64,000 nt of DNA from Prescottella soli (GTDB lineage Bacteria > Actinomycetota > Actinomycetes > Mycobacteriales > Mycobacteriaceae), in the NCBI RefSeq assembly GCF_040024445.1, contig NZ_CP157276.1, positions 3,410,001 to 3,474,000 on the forward strand, written 5' to 3'. Numbering within the stretch: the stretch's first letter is position 1; each line of letters starts with the position of its first letter. The notes below the pieces were generated by a model, which was given only the letters and a program-made list of their open reading frames with translations, was not told the DNA's origin and did no database searches. Made by a program: the position numbers and the translations under genes. Below, piece after piece: positions 17,466 to 26,728 of the stretch.

Positions 17466-18383
17466 TCAGAGCAGGTGGACCCTCTTGTAGAGCACCTTCG
17501 ACGGCCCGCCGACGAGGCCGACGCCGTCGAGGAAGCTCATCAGCTTCGAGCCCGATGTGCGGATCCTGTCGTGGTGGTGCTTGTTGGTGCGCGCGACCTC
17601 GAGCGCGCGTTCCTTGTCGAGACCGGCGTTGGTGTAGACGTCGGGGTGGACCATGCTCTTCATGACGAAGTAGACGGTGGCGGCGGTGCTGACGCGCTCG
17701 AACGCGCGGCGCGCACGGGATGCACCCTTCAAGCGGCGAGCGACCTCTTCGCGGGCGAAGCGGATGTGCCGCGCCTCCTCGAGCACGTGGATCTTGCTGA
17801 CCGTGCGCGTGATCGGCTGGACGCGCTCGTCCTTCATGAAGTCGCGCTGCATCATGTCGAGGATCTCCTCGGCCGCCATCACGCTGGCGTACGCGTTGGC
17901 GCCGCGGAAGAAGCCGCCCCACAGTCGACCGGCCTTGTGGATGAACGGGATCGGGCCGTAGTCGGGCATCCCGAGCCGCTCGCCGGCGCGGGCGAACATC
18001 ACCGAGTGGCGGCACTCGTCGGCCACCTCGGTGAGCGCGAACTGCACGTGGCGGGAATGCTTGTCGCGGCCGTAGACGTCGCGCAGCAGCATCTGCATGA
18101 GCAGGATCTCGAACCACAGGCCCACGCTCGACACGCTGGCGGCCTCGTGCTTGGTGAGTTCGATCTTCTGCTCGTCGGTCATCTCGTCCCACAGCGGCGT
18201 GCCGTACAGCGTGCTCCACTCGGGGGTGAGGCCGAACTTGTCGCTGGGCAGCGGTGCCTCCCAGTCGACCTCGACCATCGGGTCGTAGGACTTGCGCGCC
18301 GAGGAGGCGAGCAGTCGCTGCGCGGTCTCCTCCCGGTCGGACACCGGCGGAGCTGTGCGAGTCGACGGAGTCGCAGTGGTCAT
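17466..18383 (-). CDS. AurF-like diiron oxygenase
   Basis: The 305-residue helical protein resembles the AurF/p-aminobenzoate N-oxygenase family. Carboxylate and His ligands for a diiron site are spread over ADECRHSVMF near residue 109, AAEEILDMM near 154 and LEEARHIRF near 185. AurF oxidises aromatic amines to nitro groups; other members are of unknown function. GAGGGGAAG stands just before the ATG. The gene begins a minus-strand run of catabolic genes, so oxidation of an N-containing or aromatic substrate is possible but not shown. A perfect palindrome lies about 80 bases upstream of the start. Confidence 0.75.
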   Translation of the reverse strand: MTTATPSTRTAPPVSDREETAQRLLASSARKSYDPMVEVDWEAPLPSDKFGLTPEWSTLYGTPLWDEMTDEQKIELTKHEAASVSSVGLWFEILLMQMLLRDVYGRDKHSRHVQFALTEVADECRHSVMFARAGERLGMPDYGPIPFIHKAGRLWGGFFRGANAYASVMAAEEILDMMQRDFMKDERVQPITRTVSKIHVLEEARHIRFAREEVARRLKGASRARRAFERVSTAATVYFVMKSMVHPDVYTNAGLDKERALEVARTNKHHHDRIRTSGSKLMSFLDGVGLVGGPSKVLYKRVHLL

Positions 18384-18463
18384 TGACTTCCCCTCGTACG
18401 GTCACGGCCCCGGTCGCGGCGAGCCATTTGTATGTGACTGCTGGTAACTGTTAGCTGAACCAT

Positions 18464-18477
18464 ACAATGGCCATTGT
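18464..18477. promoter_or_regulatory. Perfect 14-base palindrome ACAATGGCCATTGT
   Basis: The site reads identically on both strands and lies between the IclR stop and the AurF-like start, about 80 bases upstream of the latter. Position and symmetry fit a regulator-binding site, perhaps for the neighbouring IclR protein. No binding data are implied. Confidence 0.5.
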
Positions 18478-18514
18478 CACGATGGCAACGGGGAAGTTCC
18501 TGCGTGCGGGTCCG

Positions 18515-19249
18515 TCAGTGCTGGCGACCTCCTCGCAGTTCGGCGGCGGCGTCCCGTGCGAGCGCCCCGACCTCGGTGTAGCGGTTGGGGGTGAGGCGGG
18601 TGTCCGGGCCGCTCACGACGACGGCGCCGATGGGGGTCCCGGTCGAGTCCAGGACGGCGGCGGCGATGCTCGTCGACCCCGGTCTGACGGCGCCCTCGCA
18701 CAGTGACCAACCGCGAGTGACGATCTCGGCGTACTCGGTGTCGCTGAGCAGCGCCTCGGGGTGTGCGGCGAGGGCCGTCCGCGCCTCCGGCGAGAGTCGC
18801 GAGCAGATCGCCCGTCCGGCCGCGCTGGCCTCCGGTGGGTGAATCTGACCGATCTGGAGGGTGGTGCGCACGATCTGCTTCCCCTCCGCGACGTCCACGA
18901 CGACGATCGCCGACTCGTCGACGAGCGCCAGGTGTGCGGTCTCGCTCGTGGCGTCGCGCAGTGATCCGAGGAGTGGCCGCGCGCGGGTGGGCAGTGTCGA
19001 CGACGCGAGGGCGAGGCCCGCGACGGTGAGGGGTTTCGTGGACACCTCCCATCGCGGCGGCGAATCCGGAAGGGGGCGAATCCAGCCCGCGTCGTGCAGC
19101 GTCGCGAGGGTCCGCTGGAGTGCGCTCTTGTCCTCGTCGAGCACGCGCGAGAGTTCGGTCAGTCCGATCGGCTGGTGCGCGGCGATCGCCTCGATGACGC
19201 GAAGACCGCGCGCGAGGGTGCCCAAAGTCTTGACTGAGATGTGGACCAC
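18515..19249 (-). CDS. IclR family transcriptional regulator
   Basis: The 244-residue protein has the IclR winged helix (LTELSRVLDEDKSALQR near residue 30) and the effector domain ending VVVSGPDTRLTP. The GTG at 19249 puts the helix-turn-helix at the usual distance. Starting at ATG 19300 would put the N-terminus on top of a repeat-rich operator-like region. Because AGGA directly abuts the GTG, the transcript may be leaderless. It is divergent from the amidohydrolase operon and just upstream of the AurF-like gene, so it probably controls one or both. Confidence 0.85.
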   Translation of the reverse strand: MVHISVKTLGTLARGLRVIEAIAAHQPIGLTELSRVLDEDKSALQRTLATLHDAGWIRPLPDSPPRWEVSTKPLTVAGLALASSTLPTRARPLLGSLRDATSETAHLALVDESAIVVVDVAEGKQIVRTTLQIGQIHPPEASAAGRAICSRLSPEARTALAAHPEALLSDTEYAEIVTRGWSLCEGAVRPGSTSIAAAVLDSTGTPIGAVVVSGPDTRLTPNRYTEVGALARDAAAELRGGRQH

Positions 19250-19267
19250 TCCTAATGTGTATCTGCA

Positions 19268-19300
19268 AGTGATACCTACTATCGCATAGTGATACATCAC
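19268..19300. promoter_or_regulatory. Operator-like repeats between the IclR gene and the amidohydrolase operon
   Basis: AGTGATAC occurs at 19268 and 19288, exactly 20 bases apart and so on the same face of the helix. Between them lies the inverted repeat ACTAT-CGC-ATAGT (19278-19290). The second copy overlaps GTGAT-AC-ATCAC (19289-19300). This density of symmetry in a divergent promoter region suggests a binding site for the adjacent IclR protein. Confidence 0.55.
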
Positions 19301-19353
19301 GTGGCAAGGCCCCTACGAGGTCGGCCTCATGTGATTCTCCGAAGGAGTGCGCC

Positions 19354-20559
19354 GTGACGGCTGTCAATCAGGAACTCGATCCCGAACTCTTCAACCCCGA
19401 GCCCGAACCGGCCGAGGTGAAGTACACGGTCATCTCCGTCGACGACCACGTGGTCGAGCCGGCGCATCTGTTCGAAACGTGGATGCCCGCCTCGCTCAAG
19501 GACCGGGGCCCGCGGATCCTGGAGGGCGAGGACGGTTCCCAGGTCTGGGAGTTCGACGGCAACATCTACTCCCAGGTGGGCATGAACGCGGTCGCGGGAC
19601 GACGGAAGGAGTCCGTGAAGTACGAGCCGTTCCGCTTCGACCAGATGCGTCCCGGATGCTACGACATCCATGCCCGCGTCAAGGACATGGACCTCGGCGG
19701 CATCTGGGCGATGCTCAACTTCCCGTCCCAGATCACCGGCTTCTGCGGTCGCGTCTTCGCGCACGCCTCCGACAAGGAGGTCGGCATCGCGGCGGTGCGG
19801 GCGTGGAACGACTGGCTCTACAACGAGTGGTACCTCGAGTACCCGACGCGCGTGATCCCCGGTGGCATAACGTATCTCACCGATCCGGTCGAGGCGGTCA
19901 AGGAGATCAAGCGCAACGCCGAGCGCGGGTTCACGTCTGTCACCTTTCCGGAGCGTCCGCACGCGATCGGCCTGCCGTCGCTGTGGGATCGCGACCACTG
20001 GGATCCGATCATCCAGGCATGCGTCGACACCGACACCGTCATCTCGCTGCACGTCGGCAGCTCCGGCATGTACCAGTACCCGCAGGGGGCGCCGGGACTT
20101 CAGCTGGGCGCCACCATGTTCGGTCAGCTCTCGCTCGGCGCGTGCAGCGAGTGGCTGTGGTCGGGCTACCCCGTGCGGCACCCGACGCTGAAGATCGCGA
20201 TGAGCGAGGGTGGCATCGGCTGGGTGCCGATGCTGATCGACCGCCTCGACAACATCATCGACCGGTCCGGCTACGGCCTGGGCTGGGCGGAGCGTCCGGC
20301 GGACGTCCTGCGACGGAACTTCTGGTTCTGCACGCTCGACGATCCGTCGACCATCGCACTGCGCGACGTCATCGGGGTCGAGAACATCATGCTCGAGACC
20401 GACTATCCGCACGGTGACGGCACGTGGCCGCACACCCAGAGCGTCGTCGAGGAGTACTGGGGCGGATTCCCGGCGAAGGATCTGCGAATGATGTGCAGCG
20501 AGAACGCCGCCAAGCTCTACCGCCACCCGCTGCCCGAGATCGTTCTTCCCCGAGGCTGA
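19354..20559 (+). CDS. Amidohydrolase-related metal-dependent hydrolase/decarboxylase (PF04909 type)
   Basis: The 401-residue TIM-barrel protein belongs to the amidohydro_2 group, which includes resorcylate and ACMS decarboxylases and many uncharacterised actinobacterial proteins. It shows SVDDHVVEP near residue 29 in place of the usual HxH, SLHVGSSG near residue 230, and ETDYPHGDGTWPH near residue 349 with the metal or catalytic Asp. GAAGGAG precedes the GTG start. It opens an operon of seven catabolic genes, the next starting ten bases after its stop. Decarboxylation or hydrolysis of an aromatic acid is likely; the substrate is unknown. Confidence 0.8.
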   Translation: MTAVNQELDPELFNPEPEPAEVKYTVISVDDHVVEPAHLFETWMPASLKDRGPRILEGEDGSQVWEFDGNIYSQVGMNAVAGRRKESVKYEPFRFDQMRPGCYDIHARVKDMDLGGIWAMLNFPSQITGFCGRVFAHASDKEVGIAAVRAWNDWLYNEWYLEYPTRVIPGGITYLTDPVEAVKEIKRNAERGFTSVTFPERPHAIGLPSLWDRDHWDPIIQACVDTDTVISLHVGSSGMYQYPQGAPGLQLGATMFGQLSLGACSEWLWSGYPVRHPTLKIAMSEGGIGWVPMLIDRLDNIIDRSGYGLGWAERPADVLRRNFWFCTLDDPSTIALRDVIGVENIMLETDYPHGDGTWPHTQSVVEEYWGGFPAKDLRMMCSENAAKLYRHPLPEIVLPRG

Positions 20560-20569
20560 GGGGGATCGC

Positions 20570-21442
20570 TTGCTCACCGACGTGGGTGGAGTGGAGATCG
20601 CCACTCGGGTGGTGGGTTCCGGCCCACCGCTGTTGCTGCTGCACGGGTACCCGCAGACCCGGCGTGTCTGGGAGCGGGTCGCCGACGACCTCGCCGACCG
20701 CTTCACCGTCGTCACCACCGATCTCCGTGGCTACGGCGACAGCAGCAAGCCGGTGAGCGACGACGCCCACGCGACGTACTCCAAGCGGGCGATGGCCGGC
20801 GACCAGGTAGAAGTCATGCACAGGTTGGGCTTCGACAGATTTGCGGTCGCCGGCCACGATCGGGGTGCACGGGTCGTGCACCGCATGTGCCTGGATCATC
20901 CCGAGAAGGTGGTACAGGCAGCGTTGCTGGACATCCTGCCGACGTCGGAGGTCTACGCGACCACCGATCGCCAGCTGGCGACGATGTACTTCCACTGGTT
21001 CTTCCTGATCCGGCCGCACCGGCTCGCCGAGCAGCTCATCGACGGCAATCCGGACGCGTGGATGGACAACGTGCTCGGCCTGGCCGGCGGGGCGGACACC
21101 TCGATGTCGGAGGAGGACGTCGAGCACTACAAGAGCTACTTCCGCGACCCGGCGGTGGTTCACGCGACTTGCGAGGACTACCGGGCCGGCGCGTCCGTCG
21201 ACCTCGAGCACGACGCGCTCGACGCCGGTCGTCGGATCGCCTGCCCGGTACTCGCCCTGTGGGGCGATCGGGGCCCGCTCACCCGGCGCGAGCACCCGCT
21301 GAACGTATGGAAGCGATTTGCGCACAACGTGACCGGACGGTCGATCCCGGGAGGGCACTTCTTCGTCGATGACTCTCCCGACGACGTCGTGCGTGCAATC
21401 GCAGAGTTCCTCGAACCGTGGCGGTGCGGCGAACTCGACTGA
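20570..21442 (+). CDS. Alpha/beta hydrolase, haloacetate dehalogenase-like (Asp nucleophile)
   Basis: The 290-residue hydrolase has LLHGYPQT near residue 25, the nucleophile elbow GHDRGA with Asp at the catalytic position near residue 94, and the catalytic His in IPGGHFF. An Asp nucleophile with RGARVVHR is typical of fluoroacetate dehalogenases and epoxide hydrolases. TTG at 20570 is taken as the start because TGAGGGGGA ends five bases before it and the frame has no earlier start after the amidohydrolase stop. It is the second gene of the operon. Confidence 0.8.
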   Translation: MLTDVGGVEIATRVVGSGPPLLLLHGYPQTRRVWERVADDLADRFTVVTTDLRGYGDSSKPVSDDAHATYSKRAMAGDQVEVMHRLGFDRFAVAGHDRGARVVHRMCLDHPEKVVQAALLDILPTSEVYATTDRQLATMYFHWFFLIRPHRLAEQLIDGNPDAWMDNVLGLAGGADTSMSEEDVEHYKSYFRDPAVVHATCEDYRAGASVDLEHDALDAGRRIACPVLALWGDRGPLTRREHPLNVWKRFAHNVTGRSIPGGHFFVDDSPDDVVRAIAEFLEPWRCGELD

Positions 21443-21490
21443 GCGTCAACCGAGGCCGGCGTGCCTCGCAACATGAGAGGAGATACTCCG

Positions 21491-22246
21491 TTGGAATTCA
21501 CACCCACCGCAGATCGTCTGATCCCGGAACTCGATGCGCGGGAAGAGATGGTTATGCTCGGCCGCACCCTCTGGAACGAGGGGTACCGCGACCACCTGGC
21601 CGGCCACATCACCTACAACCTCGGTGACGGCACCCTGCTGTGCAACCCGTGGCTGCTGACGTGGGAGGAGGTCTGCCCGGACGATCTGCTGCGAATCGAT
21701 CTGCAGGGCAACCTGATCGAGGGCAACTGGCCGGTACCGCTCGGTATCCCGCTGCACCTCGCGCTGCACAATGCTCGGCCCGAGGTGGTGTGGGCGCTGC
21801 ACAACCACTCCGAGTACGGCACCGTGTGGGGTGACATCAAGGAGGTGCCGCCCGCGTACGACCAGAGTTCGAGCCTGGGTGGCGGCGATGTGGTGCTCGT
21901 CGACGAGTACGACGGCGCGGTCAACAGCATGGAGGCCGCCGAGAAGGCGGTTCGCGCCATCGGCGATGCCGATCGCGCCCTGCTCGGTGGGCACGGCGTC
22001 TTCGTCATCGCCGACACTGCCAAGGCGGTGTTCCTCCGGGCGGTGGCCCTCGAACAGCGCTGCAAGAACGCGTGGATGGTGCGTGTCGCGGGCGGGCCGG
22101 ACAAGACGTCGCTCCCGGACTGGTGGCTCGATCGGCAGTTGAAGAACGACGGCAACGGATTCCACGGCTTCTGGGAGGCGGCGGTGCGCAAGGAGCTCCG
22201 CGCCGATCCGGTGCTGGCCGACAAGATCCTGTCGCGGCCGCGATGA
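21491..22246 (+). CDS. Class II aldolase/adducin family protein, second copy
   Basis: The 251-residue protein has the same fold as the one at 5374-6156. Metal-site histidines are present in ALHNHSEYG near residue 102 and GGHGVFV near residue 169. TTG at 21491 is preferred because AGAGGAGA lies seven bases upstream; an in-frame ATG at 21473 would put that ribosome site inside the gene. The next gene's ATG overlaps its stop. It may be an aldolase or decarboxylase acting after the hydrolases of this operon. Confidence 0.78.
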   Translation: MEFTPTADRLIPELDAREEMVMLGRTLWNEGYRDHLAGHITYNLGDGTLLCNPWLLTWEEVCPDDLLRIDLQGNLIEGNWPVPLGIPLHLALHNARPEVVWALHNHSEYGTVWGDIKEVPPAYDQSSSLGGGDVVLVDEYDGAVNSMEAAEKAVRAIGDADRALLGGHGVFVIADTAKAVFLRAVALEQRCKNAWMVRVAGGPDKTSLPDWWLDRQLKNDGNGFHGFWEAAVRKELRADPVLADKILSRPR

Positions 22247-22563
22247 CCGTGCAGCCGACCCCCGTCGAGGCGGGACCGGATCCGGCTGAGGTCCGTCCCG
22301 CCTCGGCGGAGCGTGCCGCCGACATCTTCACGTGCCGCGAGGTCATCCGCATCATCTCCGGGATCGAACGGCGCCCACCCGGTGAACGGCTCGACGAGTA
22401 CTACTGGGCCGAACTGCTCTGCGGGTGCACCGAATCCGAGGTACTGGACGCGACGTGGGACCACTACCGCCTGCACGCCAGACCGATCTGGCCGGCGGAC
22501 ATCCTCGCGTGGGTGGCGGCGCGCCGATCGGAAGATGGATCCCGTGTGGCGGTGTCGCAGTGA
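22243..22563 (+). CDS. Unknown small protein co-translated with catabolic genes
   Basis: The 106-residue protein is not recognised with confidence. Its C-terminal half has YYWAELL, an A/HY segment (ATWDHY) and RPIWPADILAWV. This spacing resembles a small helical domain seen in mycobacteriophage replication-associated proteins. It has four-base overlaps with the genes on both sides (ATGA and GTGA), so it is translated with them and is a real gene. In a catabolic operon it could be a small subunit or chaperone for the neighbouring aldolase or oxidase; this is inference. Confidence 0.6.
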   Translation: MTVQPTPVEAGPDPAEVRPASAERAADIFTCREVIRIISGIERRPPGERLDEYYWAELLCGCTESEVLDATWDHYRLHARPIWPADILAWVAARRSEDGSRVAVSQ

Positions 22564-23780
22564 AGGCGTTCGGATTCGACTGGCGCTGGAGGGCTTCGGA
22601 CGAGTTGATCAGCGTCGAGGACTACCGCCGCGCGGCGCGGCGCCACGTACCGCGCATGGTGTGGGCGTACGTCGAGGGCGGCGCCGACGACCTCCGGACC
22701 GTCGCGGGCAACCGGTCGGCGTTCGACGACTGGTGGCTCGTGCCGAGCGTCCTCGCCGGACACGACACCCACGATCTCGCCACCGAGGTTGCGGGGCTGC
22801 CCGTGTCGATGCCGGTTCTCACCGCCCCTACGGGTTTCAACGGGCTCACCCGCTGGAGCGGCGACCTCGATGCGATCCGGGCGGCCGAGCGGGTGGGGAC
22901 GCGGTGCGTTGTGAGCACGGCGTCGACGTGGTCGGTGGAGGAGATCGCGGACGCGGCCGGTGCGCAGCACGCGTTCCAGCTGTACCCCGGTTCGGGCGGT
23001 GTGGCCGCGGCCCTCATGCGCCGGGCCTGGGACGCCGGCTTCCGGTCCCTGTTCGTGACTGTGGACGTCCCGACCGTCGGCAACCGTGAGGGCGAGAAGC
23101 GTGCGGGCATGGGCGTGCCGCCTGTGCTGACGCCGCGACGGCTGCTGGACGTCTCCCGGCACCCGCGGTGGGCGTACGACGTCGTGCGTCATCGTCGGAT
23201 CGGCGGTCGCAACCTCGCGTCCGGGGATGGCGTGACCGCGGCCCTCGCGTCGATCGAGGTCCAGGAGCGCCATCTCGTCCAGTCCCGGTTGAACTGGGAT
23301 GACCTGGCCTGGATGCGGGACAACTGGAAGGGCCGGCTCCACCTCAAGGGGGTGCTGCGCGCCGAGGACGCGGTCCGGGCCGTGGATCTCGGCCTCGACG
23401 GCGTCGTGGTGTCGAATCACGGCGGCCGCCAGTTGGACAGCTGCATTCCGTCGGTCTCCGCGCTGCCGGCCGTCGCGGAGGCCGTCGCCGGGCGGGCCGA
23501 GGTCCTGCTCGACGGCGGGATCCGGCGCGGCACCGACGTGATCAAGGCGCTGGCACTCGGGGCGGACGCGGTACTGATCGGCCGGCCGTGTCTTTACGGG
23601 ATGGCGGTGGCGGGTGATCGCGGCGTCGAGCACGTGCTGACGATCCTGCGGGCGGAGATCGAGCGCGGGCTCACCCTCCTCGGGGTACGCGACATCAGGG
23701 ATCTCGATCGCACACACGTGCGCCCGGCCGCACTCGGCGATCAGAACGGGATTTCCATGCCGGTGATTACCACCCAGTGA
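22560..23780 (+). CDS. FMN-dependent alpha-hydroxyacid oxidase/dehydrogenase
   Basis: The 406-residue TIM-barrel flavoprotein belongs to the family of L-lactate dehydrogenase, mandelate dehydrogenase and glycolate oxidase. It shows the catalytic His287 in SNHGGRQLD, Lys263 in HLKGVL, an Arg at 290, and the phosphate-binding DGGIRRGTDV and LIGRPCLYG. The GTG start overlaps the stop of the small gene. It oxidises a 2-hydroxyacid to a 2-oxoacid, which may connect to the product of the preceding aldolase. The electron acceptor cannot be read from sequence. Confidence 0.88.
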   Translation: MKAFGFDWRWRASDELISVEDYRRAARRHVPRMVWAYVEGGADDLRTVAGNRSAFDDWWLVPSVLAGHDTHDLATEVAGLPVSMPVLTAPTGFNGLTRWSGDLDAIRAAERVGTRCVVSTASTWSVEEIADAAGAQHAFQLYPGSGGVAAALMRRAWDAGFRSLFVTVDVPTVGNREGEKRAGMGVPPVLTPRRLLDVSRHPRWAYDVVRHRRIGGRNLASGDGVTAALASIEVQERHLVQSRLNWDDLAWMRDNWKGRLHLKGVLRAEDAVRAVDLGLDGVVVSNHGGRQLDSCIPSVSALPAVAEAVAGRAEVLLDGGIRRGTDVIKALALGADAVLIGRPCLYGMAVAGDRGVEHVLTILRAEIERGLTLLGVRDIRDLDRTHVRPAALGDQNGISMPVITTQ

Positions 23781-23803
23781 GACTGGCGACACAGCGGCGC
23801 TGA

Positions 23804-25009
<1,206 letters not shown>

Positions 25010-25055
25010 CGCCCGCGCCCGTCGGTCGCGTCCGATCCTCACGAAAGGCGTAGAG

Positions 25056-26702
25056 ATGTCCGATCCTTCCCGTGTACCCGACCCGCGTGCGGAAGCCGTG
25101 GCGCGACTGACCGCCCCCGGCGCCGAGTTCGAGATCGTCGAGGAACCGGTGCGCGGGACACCGATGCAGGTGTTCCGCAACAGGTACCGGTCGCTGCACC
25201 GGATACTGACCGAATCCGCCCGGTTCGGCGACACCGACTACCTGGTGTGCGGCGACCTGAGGCTGAGCTTCACCGAGCACCTCGACCGGGTCGCATCACT
25301 GAGCCACGCGATGCGCACCCGATACGGCATCGGCAAGGGCGACCGGGTCGCGATCCTGTCGGCCAACAACGCCGAATGGGTCATGACGTTCTGGGCGGCC
25401 ACGGCGCTCGGCGCCGTCACGGTCGGCATGAACTCGCTGTGGTCGGCCCGCGAGATCGAGTATGGCGTGGAGCTTTCCGAGCCGAGCCTGATCGTGGCCG
25501 ACGCTCCGCGCCGGGAACTGCTCGGCGCAGTGGACGTCCCGGTCCTGACCGTCGAGGACGACATCCCGGCGCTGTCGACGGCCCATCCGGGCGCCGAGTT
25601 GCCGGACCCCGACGTGGACGAGGAGGATCCCGCGGTCATTCTCTTCACCAGTGGGACCACCGGCCGGCCCAAAGGCGCCACGCACTCGCAGCGGAACATG
25701 ATCGCCGCGGTGGACTTCCACCGGTTCAACGACGCGTTGGCGACCGAACTCGGCCGGGCGCCGAGCGGTCGCCGATTCCTGTTGGCGACACCGCTGTTCC
25801 ACATTGCGGCCCTGCACAATCTCGCTGTACCGCGCCTCGCGTTCGGTGACACCGCGGTCATCACCACCGGTCGATTCGACATCGACCGGGTGCTGCGGCT
25901 GATCGAGCGCGAACGCGTGACGAACTGGGGCGCGGTCCCCACCATGGTGAGTCGGATCGTCGAACACGGCGACCTCTCCGGCTACGACCTGTCGTCGCTG
26001 CAGACGATCTCGGTCAGCTCGGCGCCGTCGTCGGCCGCCCTCAAGGAGCAGCTACGCAAGACGCTGCCGGTGGCCGGTCGCTCCCTCGGCACCACCTACG
26101 GACTGACCGAATCATCCTCGGCGGCAACCATTGCCACTGCTGCGGACCTGGCCGAGCGTCCGGATACGGTCGGAACTGCGGTGCCGACCATGTGTGTCGA
26201 GGTTCGAGACGAGCACGGCAACGCGGTACCGGACGGTGTCGAGGGTGAGATCTGTATCCGAGGTCCGCTTGTCATGCTGGGGTACTGGAACAACGAGGAG
26301 GCGACCGCGGCCTCGATCGACGAGTACGGGTGGATGGGTACGGGCGACCTCGGCACGCTCGAGGACGGTTATCTCCGGATCAGTAGTCGCCGTTCGGATC
26401 TGATTCTGCGCGGCGGTGAGAACGTCTATCCCGTCGAGGTCGAGAACGTCCTGGCCGAGCACCACGCGGTGCGCGAGTGCATCGTGCTCGGCGTCGAGCA
26501 CGCCGACCTCGGCGAGGAGGTATGCGCGGTGGTGGTGGTCGCGGATCGCGATGCGGTCACCGCGGAGGATCTGCGGGCGTTCATGGCCGAACGTATTGCT
26601 CGATACAAGGTGCCGAGCAGGTGGGTCCTCGCAACCGAGGAATTGCCGCGCAACGCGACCGGCAAGGTGAAGCGGGCGGACGTCGTCGCCGCCCTTCCGT
26701 AG
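25056..26702 (+). CDS. AMP-forming acyl-CoA synthetase
   Basis: The 548-residue ANL enzyme shows ILFTSGTTGRPKG near residue 194, GLTESSSA near 348, MGTGDLG near 428 and the catalytic Lys in NATGKVKR at the C-terminus. CGAAAGGCG precedes the ATG. It activates a fatty, short branched or aromatic acid; the pocket is not diagnostic. It ends the + strand operon begun at 19354 and converges on an MFS gene. Confidence 0.9.
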   Translation: MSDPSRVPDPRAEAVARLTAPGAEFEIVEEPVRGTPMQVFRNRYRSLHRILTESARFGDTDYLVCGDLRLSFTEHLDRVASLSHAMRTRYGIGKGDRVAILSANNAEWVMTFWAATALGAVTVGMNSLWSAREIEYGVELSEPSLIVADAPRRELLGAVDVPVLTVEDDIPALSTAHPGAELPDPDVDEEDPAVILFTSGTTGRPKGATHSQRNMIAAVDFHRFNDALATELGRAPSGRRFLLATPLFHIAALHNLAVPRLAFGDTAVITTGRFDIDRVLRLIERERVTNWGAVPTMVSRIVEHGDLSGYDLSSLQTISVSSAPSSAALKEQLRKTLPVAGRSLGTTYGLTESSSAATIATAADLAERPDTVGTAVPTMCVEVRDEHGNAVPDGVEGEICIRGPLVMLGYWNNEEATAASIDEYGWMGTGDLGTLEDGYLRISSRRSDLILRGGENVYPVEVENVLAEHHAVRECIVLGVEHADLGEEVCAVVVVADRDAVTAEDLRAFMAERIARYKVPSRWVLATEELPRNATGKVKRADVVAALP

Positions 26703-26704
26703 CA

Positions 26705-26726
26705 GGCCACGAAAGCCGCTGTGGCC
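26705..26726. terminator. Short hairpin between convergent genes
   Basis: GGCCAC and GTGGCC can pair across ten bases in the 26-base gap between two convergent genes. The stem is only six pairs, so the call is weak. Confidence 0.35.
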
Positions 26727-26728
26727 CG

